64,000 nt of DNA from Pithys albifrons albifrons. Lineage: Eukaryota; Chordata; Aves; Passeriformes; Thamnophilidae. Below are positions 51,688-63,227 of the stretch, piece after piece. The notes below the pieces were generated by a model. The model was not told where the DNA came from and searched no databases. It saw only the letters and a program-made list of their open reading frames with translations. The translations under genes were made by a program, and so were the position numbers. Numbering within the stretch: the first letter of the stretch is position 1; each line of letters opens with the position of its first letter. Location of the stretch: the NCBI RefSeq assembly GCF_047495875.1, contig NC_092461.1, positions 62,856,299 through 62,920,298 of the forward strand. The letters are read 5' to 3'.

Positions 51688-52503
51688 TATGGAAGTGTTG
51701 ATCTGCTGGAAGGCAGAAAAGCTCTGCAGAGGGGTCTGGACAAGCTGGATCAATGGACCAAGGCACCATGAAGGGGTTATTGTGACACTACAGGCTTGGG
51801 GCAGAGTGACTGGAAAGCTGCCTGGTGAAAAAGGACTTGGGAATGCTTGTTGACAGTCAGATGAACATGAGCCACCAGTGTGCCCAGGTGACTAAAAAGG
51901 CCAATGGCATTCTGGCTTGTATCAGCAACAGTGTGTTCAGCAGGATCAGGGCAGCGATTGTCCCCCTGTATTTGGCACTGATGAGGTCACACCTGAAATC
52001 CCATGTTCAGTTCTGGGTCCCTCACTACAAGAAGGACATTGAGGTGCTGGAGCGTGTCCAGAGAAGGAGAACAGAACTGGGGAAGGGTCTGGAGCACAAA
52101 TCTTATGAGGAGAAGCTGAGGGAGCTGAGGTTGTTCAGTCTGGAGTGGAAGCTCAGGGAGGATCTTATTGCTCTCTACAGCTACTTGAAAGGAGGTTGTA
52201 GCCAGGTGGGGGGTTGGTCTCCTCTCCCAGGTAATGAGCAGTAGAACAAGAGGAAATGGCCTCAAGTTGCACCAGCGGAAGCTTAGATTGGATATTAGGA
52301 AAAATTTCTTCACAAAAAGGCTTATCAAGCCTTGGAACAGGTGGCCCAGGGAAGTGGTTGAATCATCGTCCCTGGAGGTATTGACAATTCATGGACTAGG
52401 GACACGGTTTATCACTGGAATTGTCAATGCTAGAGCAACAGCTAGACTTCATGATCTTAAACATCTTTTCCAGTCTAAATGATTCCATGGTTCTATCATT
52501 CTA
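51688..52503 (+). mobile_element. CR1 LINE 3' portion (plus strand)
   Basis: A 5'-truncated CR1 carrying the end of ORF2 and the 3' untranslated end. Recognisable blocks in order: 'gctctgcagaggggtctgga' (the KALQRGLDKLD-like peptide), [60 protein letters not shown], then [18 protein letters not shown] and the 3' block 'cttagattggatattaggaa'. The 3' end has octamer-like 'gattccatggttctatcatt', the usual CR1 terminus. A segment between about 51755 and 51800 is shortened relative to typical ORF2. Confidence 0.93.
51825..52482 (+). pseudogene. CR1 ORF2 C-terminal remnant
   Basis: The frame 51825-52244 (139 codons) covers the C-terminal part of CR1 ORF2 downstream of the reverse transcriptase palm, so no catalytic residue is present. 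It ends in an early stop after the SPLPGNEQ block. The family-typical continuation ([30 protein letters not shown]; the RWPREVVE part is visible) runs on in another frame at 52234-52482. It cannot encode an active enzyme. Confidence 0.85.
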
Positions 52504-55500
52504 AAACCTACTCACCTACCCCTTCTTGTCCTTTTTGATAGAGCTGTTGCATTGTAAATCTTTGGCTAATGCTGTTCAGTACTTTAGTGGCTGTTATGTA
52601 GTCTAAAGACTTAGTTTTGTGACCTTCTGTTTACCATACAGAAGCTGTTTGCCCTGAAGGTGTTTTGGAGTTGATTCTTGGGCTTCTTGTCTTCCCTGGA
52701 GGTCAAGTTTCTGAAATGTTCCCCATGTTTAACAGTAAAAACTAATTTCTACTTAACTGCGCCTGCTGTTTGTGCTTTGATGTGGTGTAAAAAGCTGTTG
52801 GTAAATCTTGCTGTTTCTTTAAAATCTTTGGTATTTTGAAGAGTTCTACAAATGAGGTGGGAGCAGATGTACCCTCACGTTGCTGGCTAGCAGATCAGCC
52901 ATTTAGTATTTGTCTCTCTTCCTGCAGTTGTGATATCTGACATTACGTGTTTACTCGTGAAATTTTGGCTTCTCCCAGCTGGAAAGTGCTAAAATTCACT
53001 TTAAAGGGATCAAACCAAGGTGGCAGAAAAGGAATTAACTTGTGCACCCAGTTTCTGCAATATTCCCTGTTGCTGTTGGGCTCTGTGCTGCAGGTCATGT
53101 TTGCATTGCAGCATTACAAGCATTCCTGACTCTTGCTTTTTTTTTCTTCCCATTCAGTACACTTGTATTAATGACCATCCTGTTATCCCTTGACATCTTC
53201 ATGGAAATATTTCATGTCTTTCTTGAGGACAATAAAGTCTTTAAACACAGAAAACCCCCTCCATCTGTGAATGGTCTTTGACATTTGGAAACATGGCAGT
53301 AAGTAATGTTAAGTTCTTTTCAATCTCCATATTTTCCTTATTACTCCAGAGCACATCTCTCACTAGTTTTACTTCACTTTAAACTGAAGAAAGCTTCTTT
53401 TAATTTAGTGCTAGCCATGTGGTATTCTAGGAAAGGCTGAGGGACAAAAAAAGACATGTACTGCAATTATGATACACACACACTCCAAAAGTTTAGAGAA
53501 ATCATGCAAAGATGACATCTCTGTTCCATAACTGAGAATAACCCTCTAACTGACAAAGTTGTGCATTTTGGATTTGCAAAACAGAAAGAGAAGGATCAGA
53601 TGATTCCAAATCTTCCATAAAATCACATTTATTTTTTCAAATTAAACAATTAGATATTGTAAGTGTTACAATCCTTGGTAAAAGAGCAAGAACTTCACAT
53701 GAAGGTTATGTATGTTATTTTTCTTGTGTCTCTTGTAGCATTTTTTCATGTACTCGGAAACTGTCAAATGGACAAATGTTCTCTTATCCATACATCCTTA
53801 CAAGTATGACTTTATGGAGTTATGACATTGTGTGAAACTTTGCGATGTGAAGACTATCTGAATTGTAGTTTTTTTCCTGTAAGTCTTGCAGAAAGCATTT
53901 TGCATGTAGAACTTTTGCTCTTATAGACTTAGATAAACATGTACACAACAAATACACACTATTCATGATTAACAAATTTAAACATGGATGTTACTTGTAT
54001 TTCCAAAGAGAATAAAACCACCATCTCAGAAAAAAATTATAAAAGATGCTTTGTAAGTGATTCCTGCTACTTTAAAATCCTGACTGTTGACTAGCTTCTA
54101 AATCTGTTCTTTAAAAATACTTTTAGGAATAAGTCAAGGGCAGTAAAAATGACTGAAATTAAGGTTTTGGCAACAGTTACTACTAAGCCTTCAACAGTCT
54201 GTGGAAAACTTCACAAATATGAAATTAATTTTATCCAAACATTTTTTGTGAAAGCTTTATACGTGGTCTGGATTTTCTTTACCCTCATCACTGATTTCTA
54301 AGGAATATGTGAGTAAAATTAAACAAATCTGTTTCTTCTCTTGCTTTAGCTATTTCCTCGTGCTGCATTGGCTCTGTTTCATGATGAGCTGTTGATATTG
54401 CAAAATCTGGCTTGTGGTGCACAAAATAATTCACTTAAAGAAGCTAAATGATTCAAATATCCCAATACTCAGCAAAGTGGAGGAAACTAAGAGACCTGTT
54501 TAAAATAACACTGAAGTTTCAGAAAGTTGGTAGTTGTTGAAGTTCCCTGAACTTTTCTTTTTTTGTGAACATCTGAGTTATTGAGAAGAATTGGTAATAC
54601 TTCAGCTTTAAGAAAACAATCTTTGTCCTTCAGTTTTTAGAAGTCTTTTGGCTTTTGATGTAGTTATGAGAGACAAGTATTTAAAAAAATAAGGGTTTGC
54701 TTTTCTTAATTATCTTTTGCTAGGAATATGTTCTCAGTGGGAATGGGAGGTATTTTTCACATCATCAGGAGCTGTAATACACCAAGAAAGAGGGCCCTGG
54801 AAAAATCATGGTGTTCTCTTTGGAGATTCTATTTGGTAGCATTATAATATCCCAAGTCTTAGAATTCATTCTAATGTATTCAAAATTAAAACAAAATCCA
54901 TTTGACTGTCTCTGTTTAGATGTTTTGATAAAAAATGCTGCCACTGTAATTGGCAGAATTGTCATCTAGAAAGTTTGCTGTGTTAGGAAAAAGAGAATAA
55001 AGCTGTTCTGTGTTTCATACATTTCATAAGGATAGACACATTATTAGATTCATCTAAACAATTGAAAGAAAACTCTTCAATTAGAAAAAGGTAAATGATT
55101 TTTGATTTAGAGAAAGCAGCAGGTCTCATTAAAGAACAAAAAACATCAACCGTGGTGTTCCCTCTGGCCATAGTCAACTAATCTGCATTACTCATTTTCC
55201 ATTTGAAGAGTGTAAAGAAGACTTCACACTCAATTGTCTAGAGAAGCCAGAGGCTGGAAAGTAAAGTCCAGGCCATGCTTCACTGCAGCTGGAGTTTTAT
55301 GACAATGAAGAAGCCAACACATTGACTAGTTAGTGATATAATTGCTGTTATATAATATAAACACTATTTAGCTATAGCATACGCCTTTAATAGTTCATTT
55401 TTAGGAATTGAAACATGTAATTTTCATTTTGCTTTCCAAAGTGGTTATATATTTCTGTATAAGTAAACTATTGCAGTATTTAGATTTATTCAAGTTAGAG

Positions 55501-58500
55501 TATCCAAGTGACACTGTGTAAATATATATTTTAGGCTTAGTAAGAGAAAATGTAAGAGTTAAATCTTGGAAAAATTAGCTCACAGTTGACTTAATCATCT
55601 CTGATTTATTACAAAACAAGCCTTCCAGGACAAAATGCACTTAAAATTGGGTTATGTAGAACTTAGGAGATGAAGTTAGTCAATTCCTTTTTTATTGAAC
55701 ACAGTACTTGGCCAATAACTTTCCTCTGGCTAGAATACATCTGTGTACACAGCTGCCCAAAGAGCGCAAAGACACAGCCACCTTGTTTAGTGTTACTGTA
55801 ATTCTAAAAGACTCCACAACAGCATAATCTAGCAAAAGCCTTTTACATCTTCAGTAGTCAATAATCTACGTGGGCATTTGCTGAACATAAACACTGTACT
55901 CACCAGCATGTGGAGGAAATATCCATGTACAATCTGATAGTGAATAAAAGTGGAGCTACATAGGAGATGGATAGAAGACACTCTTACTTTAGGATTACAA
56001 CGCATGTCTGTTAGGACTGTCCTTGTAGCTATGTGCATGCTCCTTAGGTCTGAAGTTATAATGGCACCTCAGACTCAAATGAAATAAATTATTTTGGCTA
56101 CTTAAGATAAAATATGACCACTTACAAAACATGATCAATATAGATTTTACATATATTGGGTTTTTTTCAGATTATTTATATCATAATGGTATACATTCTT
56201 AGGTATGAACTGTGTGCCAACTGCGACATGGAATTTCTATTTGACCTTGATATTTGTCATTTCTATGATAAATCATCAGCTTTTGTTTTCTTTGTCCATG
56301 ATTTACGCTGCACCTTAATTATAACTAAGGTGATATTTCGAATGACAGAACACAGTGTGTGTCCACAAATATTTATATTTAAAAAGATCAAGAAGTTTGA
56401 GGGAATCAACATAAGCTCCCAAATTGTGAAAAGTACTCTAAGAACAATTCAATCCAGAATAAGAATTAATTTTATTCTGAATTTTCTGCTCTTTCAGTTA
56501 TAACCAAATGATCTATGGGTTTGGAGCCCTAGTGAGCAAAAAAATAATGCTTAGGGGTCTCTTTAGTAACTTACCAGTAGAGATGCTGTATCACTAAAAT
56601 TCCAATTAGAATGATAAGTCCATTGGAAATTCTGTCACTTTATGTAAGAGAGCTGCTCTCTTGTTACAAAACAAAAAATGACATGTTTAGCACTGAGATA
56701 GAATTGGAGGTAGACAGATCCATATTAAATACCAACCCAAGAGGATTGCCACAAGAAGTGACAGAGGAGACTTCAAAGGCTAATTAATTCTAGCCTCAGC
56801 TGGACAACCAGTAGAGTATACAGTGAACATCCTGTGGCAAAGGATGTAGTTTTCGTGACAGAAACAGGCCTATGAAGAATACGTTGCATTATGTTTCTGT
56901 AAAGGGCATACTCTGCTTTCCCCTACGCACTTCTACAAGGTCACTGAGTTAAAGAGATTCTTTTGTATTTTTCCAGAGCAAAGGGAGTAAGAAATACAAA
57001 GAACAAGCAGCAATCACATAGGTAGGTCACTCTCTTGGCTGTCCCTGTGTGACTAGAGAGCCACCAACTGGACCTCAGCTTTGAGAGTTTATGGTCCAAA
57101 GCCATTTTTCTCTCTACATCAGAAGAAACAGCTCATGTTAATTTAAAGTCACTGCAAGTGAAAACAAAGAAAAAAGTTTGAACAGATCTTAATGCAGCAG
57201 TAGATAGGACTAAGGACAACAGAGCAAAGGAAGGAGCTTTTTGAGACAAGCTCTATGCCAGCCCTCAAAAAAGGAAGATGTGAGATGACTGCCTTGTGAG
57301 AAAGCAGCAGACAGCAAGTGTCAGGTGACAAATATGCCCATTTGATTTGTTGCTTACTCTACTTTAAGGACTAGAAATACAAAGCATCCCAGTTTAAAAT
57401 CAAGTGCTGTCTTGAAAAGGCAGCTCTGTGTTATTGTGAACACCATTGGCCTTAAAGCTTGCCAGAAAGTAACCTCAAAAGGATAAAGGCTCATGTGGTC
57501 TTGTTGTAGAAGCCATCTTGAGCACCACCCATTAAAATCAGTGACACAGACTTCATCCCACTCTGCCATCAAGGTACAGAAATTATGTCAGATATCCTTA
57601 GCTGGTGATTGAAAGACAAGGTTTTTGACACCTTACTTGGGAGTGACAGTGGAATGGGGCCGTATGTCAAATCCTTCCCTGTATATTTACAGCAAAATGG
57701 ATTGGTATAACAATCCTCTGCACTGCAGTCAGACTGAAGTTCTTGTCCAAAATGCAAGCAAGGTGTCTGTATAGAGAAAGGCACATCATCCCCACCTTTC
57801 TACTTCCCTACCTCCCAGAAACAAAGGAAAAGTTCTAAGTTCATATTTCTTCATGTCTCTGAGTGGTCAGAGGAATCCAACAAGAGCTATGAAATGCCTG
57901 AAGCTTAGTCATGTGCCCAAGGAAGCTCCTTTGCCTCCTGTGCAAAGCAAGAGCATAGCTTAGAGCTGCTGTGGACTTGGGGTCTGGTCATGGGGAAGGA
58001 TAAGAAGGTGTGCTGAAGCTGAAGCAAGATGAAGGGAGATAAATCCCAGAAGACTGTAAACCAGCCTGTGAGATTAAAGTGGAAATCATGCATGTAGGAA
58101 CAGATGAAAAGGTGTGTCAGAGAAGTGAAAAACAGCCTCAGTTTGATCTATCCTGTGGGGCTACCCTGCCTCTAATAAAGCTGTGACATCCTCGGAGTTG
58201 CTTGGCTGCATACTCTGTTCCTTATGGTTTCTTACAAGCAAAGGCTGGTCTGGCCATATACCCATGTGGCTGTTACCTGACTCTGTGCCACAGGTTGGGT
58301 GCCAGTCTGGTGCAGCCATTTGCAACTGCTCTGAATAAGAAAGCCCACTGCATAAGGAAAAATTATGGGGGTATACTTCAGTTTGCCTTTAGGCTTCCTT
58401 CTCTTGCCAGAGTGATTGAAGAAGATTTAAGAGTAAGGGAGGAAAAGATTTGCACCCTTTAATTTACTCTTCCTCATATGTTTTTAATCCTTCTTTTTGG

Positions 58501-61500
58501 GGTTAAGAATTCATGAGTGTAAGGCACTTCATGTGCATTCAACGAAGTGTGGTTTACACCAGCTGACACTGTATCTGAATTTGGACCAAGATATGACACC
58601 TATTTTACACTCAATCTCCACAGTATTCAACTCATTCTGAGAAACAATTTACCACAGGAACAGCTCCATTTCTTGGTGTCAGGTAACACGGTAACGTGCT
58701 TGGTTAATTAAATAAAACAACCTAAAAAAATTGGAAAAGTTCCATTTGCCCTTAACAGAATATCAAAATCCAAAATAAACGTGTGAAGATAGTTAATCTT
58801 CTAGGATTCTCACTTTGAATGCCTTCCATTTACTTCTTGCAAAAAGCAGCTTCTCATTGCTGCTGATCATATTCAGGAGAGTATGGAAGAAGCAGGAGGT
58901 AGAGAAAAGGTGTGATTAAAATTCAATTTCTTATTTCTCATGAATGATGGGATACACCTCTGTGTGATCATGTCTGTTCTGCATACATGACAGCAAAGGT
59001 GACAGAGAAATAGATGTATCCCATTGTCTGTTAGATGAAACCTAAACAAACTAGGCTTCACATTCTGTGCTTGACATAGAAATAATTTTTATCTTCATGA
59101 GTTCTTCTAAACACCCCAGCACAGACTTCAATTACATACATCGTTCACTTACTACATTCATAAATACTAGTATTATTCATTAAAATGAAACAAGGTCTCT
59201 AAAAATTATAGTAAATTTTTTGTTTGAATAACAAACAAAATGTACCCTTTAAGGGAAATGGAAAACATAATTTATGTTCTCACAGAGTGCAAAAATTAAA
59301 TGTTTTAATAAAGCTTTTTTTTTTGTTAATAGAACAATTTAAGCAAAGGGGAAATTTAGTTTTGAGAAATGTCATGCTAGGATGCATTTCTGTGAATGAA
59401 GAACAATTTTATTACTTAGAGGTAACATGCTGGGTGTATTAAATGAATGAATGTGATCTGGAAATACGATTGTTAACATAAGCAGCTTTTAAAATAGCTG
59501 TCAGTTTTAAGTAGTTATTTCCAAATGTATTTAGAGATGTGTCATACTCCTGTGTTGCCTGAACTGTATTATCAGGTTTGTGGGTTTTTTTTACTTCTAG
59601 GTCTTAATAAAAACCAATAATACTTGTCTGTTTAAAGGGAAAAAAACCCATAAAGAGTAAAGGTGAATATCCAATAGCTGCATTGTATATTCTCATTCAG
59701 CCTGTCAAGGAGGAAATGAATGAATGTCACAATGTGTAAAGTTTACTGGAGTGTGAAGAGTTTTTAATAAAACAGTTAAACTGCCAGTGCTTGAAATTAA
59801 GTTCTCAAAATCCTTCTCCACTTAGTTGTATCATAGCAGGTTAAACTTCTGTATTAAATAGTAAGAGAGTTTTATTTCTTTACTGAGCCTTCTAGGAAAG
59901 ATTACATGATGAAGACATTCTAAATGAACATTGTTCATTCAGCTTTTGCTGAAATGCAGTCATTAAAAAGCCCTCATATAAGTACAGTTGTTTTTCTCTA
60001 AAATCCATTAAATAATGGTATTCATTAATCAACTATGGATGCTAGAAATACTTTTCCTGCCCTGCCATCTGCCAAAATAGAGTTGAATGTGATTTCCTCT
60101 GAAATGGCAAATGTTGTAAGTAAGAAACCATTAAAAATAGTTTCAAAAATCACTTGCTATGTTTGACCTTCCAAAATAAGTACTTAGTCAGGTTTTAAAA
60201 ATATATATTTGTTCTTAGTGATCCCAAGTTGCATTTTATAATCCAATACTAGAAGCCAGACATGATTTTCTACATAAATCCCGATGATCTTGTCTATTTT
60301 CATGCTACATACTAAGGAAAAAGAGAAGGCATATTTATCTTTCCATTAGAGCATGCAGGCAAACCAAGTGAGCTCTTAACCTGTTGAAAAAGTTTTTCAG
60401 AAGCATAGAAAATGACAGAGTCAGTAAATAGCAGGCTGCCAAAGAGGGTCAAAAGAATCATTTCACTGTGTTTATGTACCAAAAAACCTAATGTTTTTAT
60501 GAGAGCTTTCTTTCCCCCTTTTCCTAGAGAATGTAATGCAGACCACAGGAAATGAAAAAAATGTTCATTAAGCTGTCTCTAGCATCAACTAGATCTGTCC
60601 AAGGAAGATATAAATCCTCATATTCAGTGAGGAAGGAGGAGAAAGGTAATACTTTTCTACCCCGGTGCAAAGTACAAAAACAATAAGAGAAGAGTCCCTC
60701 TTAAGCTTTTTGTGGTGCAGTGAAATTATGTAGTGCTACCAAGACTGAGTTTTGGAACTTCTCACACCAAGATTGCCAGTACATTTAGTTCTAGTTAAAT
60801 TTTACACAAAAGTGAGTATATTGGCAAACAGTCACAGGTTCAGGAACAAATGTCAGGGATACACCATGAATCCAGACACAAGCCAGTTCCCAACTGCCTC
60901 TCTGATAAGCTAGGATATTTCTGGCTCCAACTAGGAATTCCACTTCTTTCTGCTATATGATGGAATTCTGTCCATTTGAAGACAAAGCAAGGTGCTGTGA
61001 AGTACTTCAGACAGTTGTTCTGCCCAGAAAGAATGATTTAGAGCTACATTGAATGACAAAACCATACAAAGGGACTAGGAATTTGCATTTAATTGATAAA
61101 CCAAACAATACAACTTGCATACCTACATGTCCTCAGTCTGCATATATGGAAAAAAGAGACAGAGAAGTGAGACCACATTTAGAAGGTGCTAATTTAGGTG
61201 TGCTGTTGCTTAATAATTTGCCAGGGCAGATAAAGGAACAAGAACTTCACCTAGCCTGAAATGTTAGTTGCAGAAAGATGAGGAATAGGTCAAGCAAGGA
61301 TCTGCCTTAGGACTTGCATGTTTTTCCAGAGCCCTCTGATTCATCTGTGACTTTTTAAGACCAAGGGGACTATGGTTAAGAATTTGTATAAGGCTATATT
61401 CATTGATTGCTTGCCAAATTATTCTTGAAGATGTTAAGCCAGAGGGCAGAGTTCCTAGAGTGTGATGGAAATCAGAGGAAAATATCTGAGCCACAGCAAG

Positions 61501-61637
61501 ACTTGAGATACCTGAGGCACAGGCTAGGGTCCTGCGTCTCAAGGATAAGATTGAGAAGTACTGCTCTGTTTAGTACCCTGCAGATCTCACTACTGAGAAA
61601 AGGTGTCAGGATCCTTACTAGAAAAATGTGGTACACT
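52504..61637. other. No gene seen
   Basis: AT-rich DNA without recognisable exons. The longest frame (56156-56503, plus, 115 codons) is Ile/Phe-rich and unrecognised. Near 58550 the phrase 'ggtttacaccagctgacact', followed by 'ctgaatttggacc', resembles an ancient amniote repeat relic. Two smaller frames on minus at 57354-57784 are adjacent but unrelated to any family I know. Confidence 0.55.
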
Positions 61638-62912
61638 AGCATAGAGTCACAGAATGGCCTGGGTTCGAAGGGACATTAAAGATCATTTAGTTCCAATCCC
61701 TCTGCTGTGGACAGGGACACCTTTCACTAGATCAGTTTGCTCAAAGCCCTGCCCATCATGGCTGTAAACACAGGGATGGGGCATCCACAACTTCTCTGGG
61801 CAACCTGTTCCACTATGTCACCACCCTCGCAGTAAAGAATTGTTTTCCTAGTATCTAATCTAACCCTATCTTCTTTTACTTTGAGTCCATTGCCCCTTGT
61901 CCTGTCACTACATGCTCTTGTAGAAAGTCCCTCTCCATTTTTCTTGTAGGCTCCCTTAGGTACTGCAAGGCCATAGTTAGGTCACCCTGAAGCTTTCTGC
62001 TTTCCAGGCTGAGTAAACACAGTTCTTTCAGCCTTTCCTTGTAGGAGATGTGCTCCATCCCTCTAATCATCTTGGTGGCCTCCTCTGGACTCACTACAAC
62101 AGATCAGTGTCCTTCCTGAGCTGAGCACCCCAGAGATGGAACACAGCACTCCAGGTGAGGTATCATGAGAACAGAGTAGAGGGGCAGAATCACCTCCTTT
62201 GACCTGGAGGCCTCACTGCTTTGGATGCAGCCCAGAACATATTTTGCTCTCTGGGCTGTAAGCACATATTTCTGGGTCATGTCCAGCCTCTCATCCACCA
62301 GCACCCCCAAGTCTTTTTCAGCAAGGCTGCTCTTGATCTTTTCATCCCCTGGCATGTGTTGATACTGGGGGTAGCCCTGACCCAGGTGAAACACATTTCA
62401 CTCGGTCCTGTTAAACTTCATGAGATTCCCATCGGCGTACTTCTTGAGCTTGTCCAGATCTCTCTGGGTGGCATCCCATCCCTCAAGTGTGACAACTGCA
62501 CCACTCAGCCTTGTGTTATCTGCAGATTTCCTGAGGCTGCACTTGATCCCTTCATCTATATTGTTAAAGAAGATATTAAATAAAGCTGGTCCCAAAATGG
62601 ATCGCTGAGGGATACCACTTGTCACTGGTGTCCCTCAGGATTCTGAGCCATTGACCACTATCCTCTGGATACAAACATCCAAACACTTTCTTATCCATCT
62701 GACAGTCCACCCACCAAATCCATCTCTTTCCAATTTAGAGAGAAGTATGTGGTGGGCAGCCATGTCAAAGGCTTTGCAGAAGTCCACATAAATGACATCT
62801 GTAACTCCTCCCTTGTCCACTTGAGGTAGTCACTCCGTCATAGAAGACCACTAGGTTGGTCAGGCAGGACTTGTCCTTGGTGAAACTGTGCCGGCTGTCT
62901 TGAATCAGGAGC
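61638..62912 (-). mobile_element. CR1 LINE, 5'-truncated, minus strand
   Basis: About 1.27 kb read on minus from within the reverse transcriptase (5' truncation at about 62912, in the SFTKDKSCLTNLVVFYD-like block) to the CR1 3' end (61638, rc 'cattctgtgactctatgcta'). Along it are the reverse transcriptase KAFD block, the PQRSILGPALFNIF block, the RNA-binding and C-terminal ORF2 blocks (KDLGVLVDERLDMTQ, REVILPLY-like KEVILPLYSVL, LEHxSYKERL-like) and the 3' untranslated region. 5' truncation is normal for CR1. Confidence 0.95.
61876..62912 (-). pseudogene. CR1 ORF2 remnant, reverse transcriptase to C-terminus
   Basis: Split over four frame segments (62635-62912, 62398-62625, 62104-62394, 61876-62094) by stops and frameshifts. 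Motif A is visible as VDFCKAFD. The catalytic box that should read ADD is ADN (62515-62523, within KSADNTRLSG), so a metal-binding Asp is lost. The endonuclease domain lies upstream of the truncation and is absent. Enzymatically dead. Confidence 0.88.
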
Positions 62913-62937
62913 ACAGGTAGTAATTGCCTCAGTTCCT

Positions 62938-63156
62938 GTGCTAGCTGGAATGAATGAGGAGAGGTTTGGGAAAGCCCAGCTTACCAATAGGTGGCTTAGG
63001 GGATGGTGCTATCGTCAAAATTTTGGGTTTTTTGATCATGGGGCAAACTCCGTGTTGCCCAGTCTCGTCAAAGCAGATGGGCTTTATTTATCTAGGAAGG
63101 GCAAAAGAACTGTAGCCCATAAGTTGGCAGGGTTTGTGAGGAGGGCTTTAAACTAG
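62938..63156 (+). pseudogene. CR1 ORF1 C-terminal remnant (SGNH esterase-like end)
   Basis: The last 72 codons of CR1 ORF1, ending in the natural stop after FVRRALN. CR1 ORF1 carries an SGNH-hydrolase/esterase-type domain whose final catalytic pair lies in a DGxHLS motif. Here the Asp is kept (63076-63078) but the His is replaced by Tyr (63085-63087; motif reads ADGLYLS). The N-terminal part, including the Ser-containing block, is missing from this window. Role in the element: RNA binding or assembly of the retrotransposition complex (family knowledge). Confidence 0.75.
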
Positions 63157-63227
63157 GTTTGAAGGGGGAAGGGATGGCAACTGGGCTCTCCAGAGATAGG
63201 CCTAAGGGCATAGAGCCCGAGTTGAGA

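Noticed and set aside
51987..52328. Minus-strand frame of 113 codons
   Set aside because: Antisense shadow of the plus-strand CR1 ORF2.
56156..56503. 115-codon plus-strand gene
   Set aside because: Ile/Phe-rich product follows AT-rich composition; no motif seen.
62221..62608. Plus-strand frames of up to 120 codons
   Set aside because: They are antisense shadows of the minus-strand CR1 ORF2.
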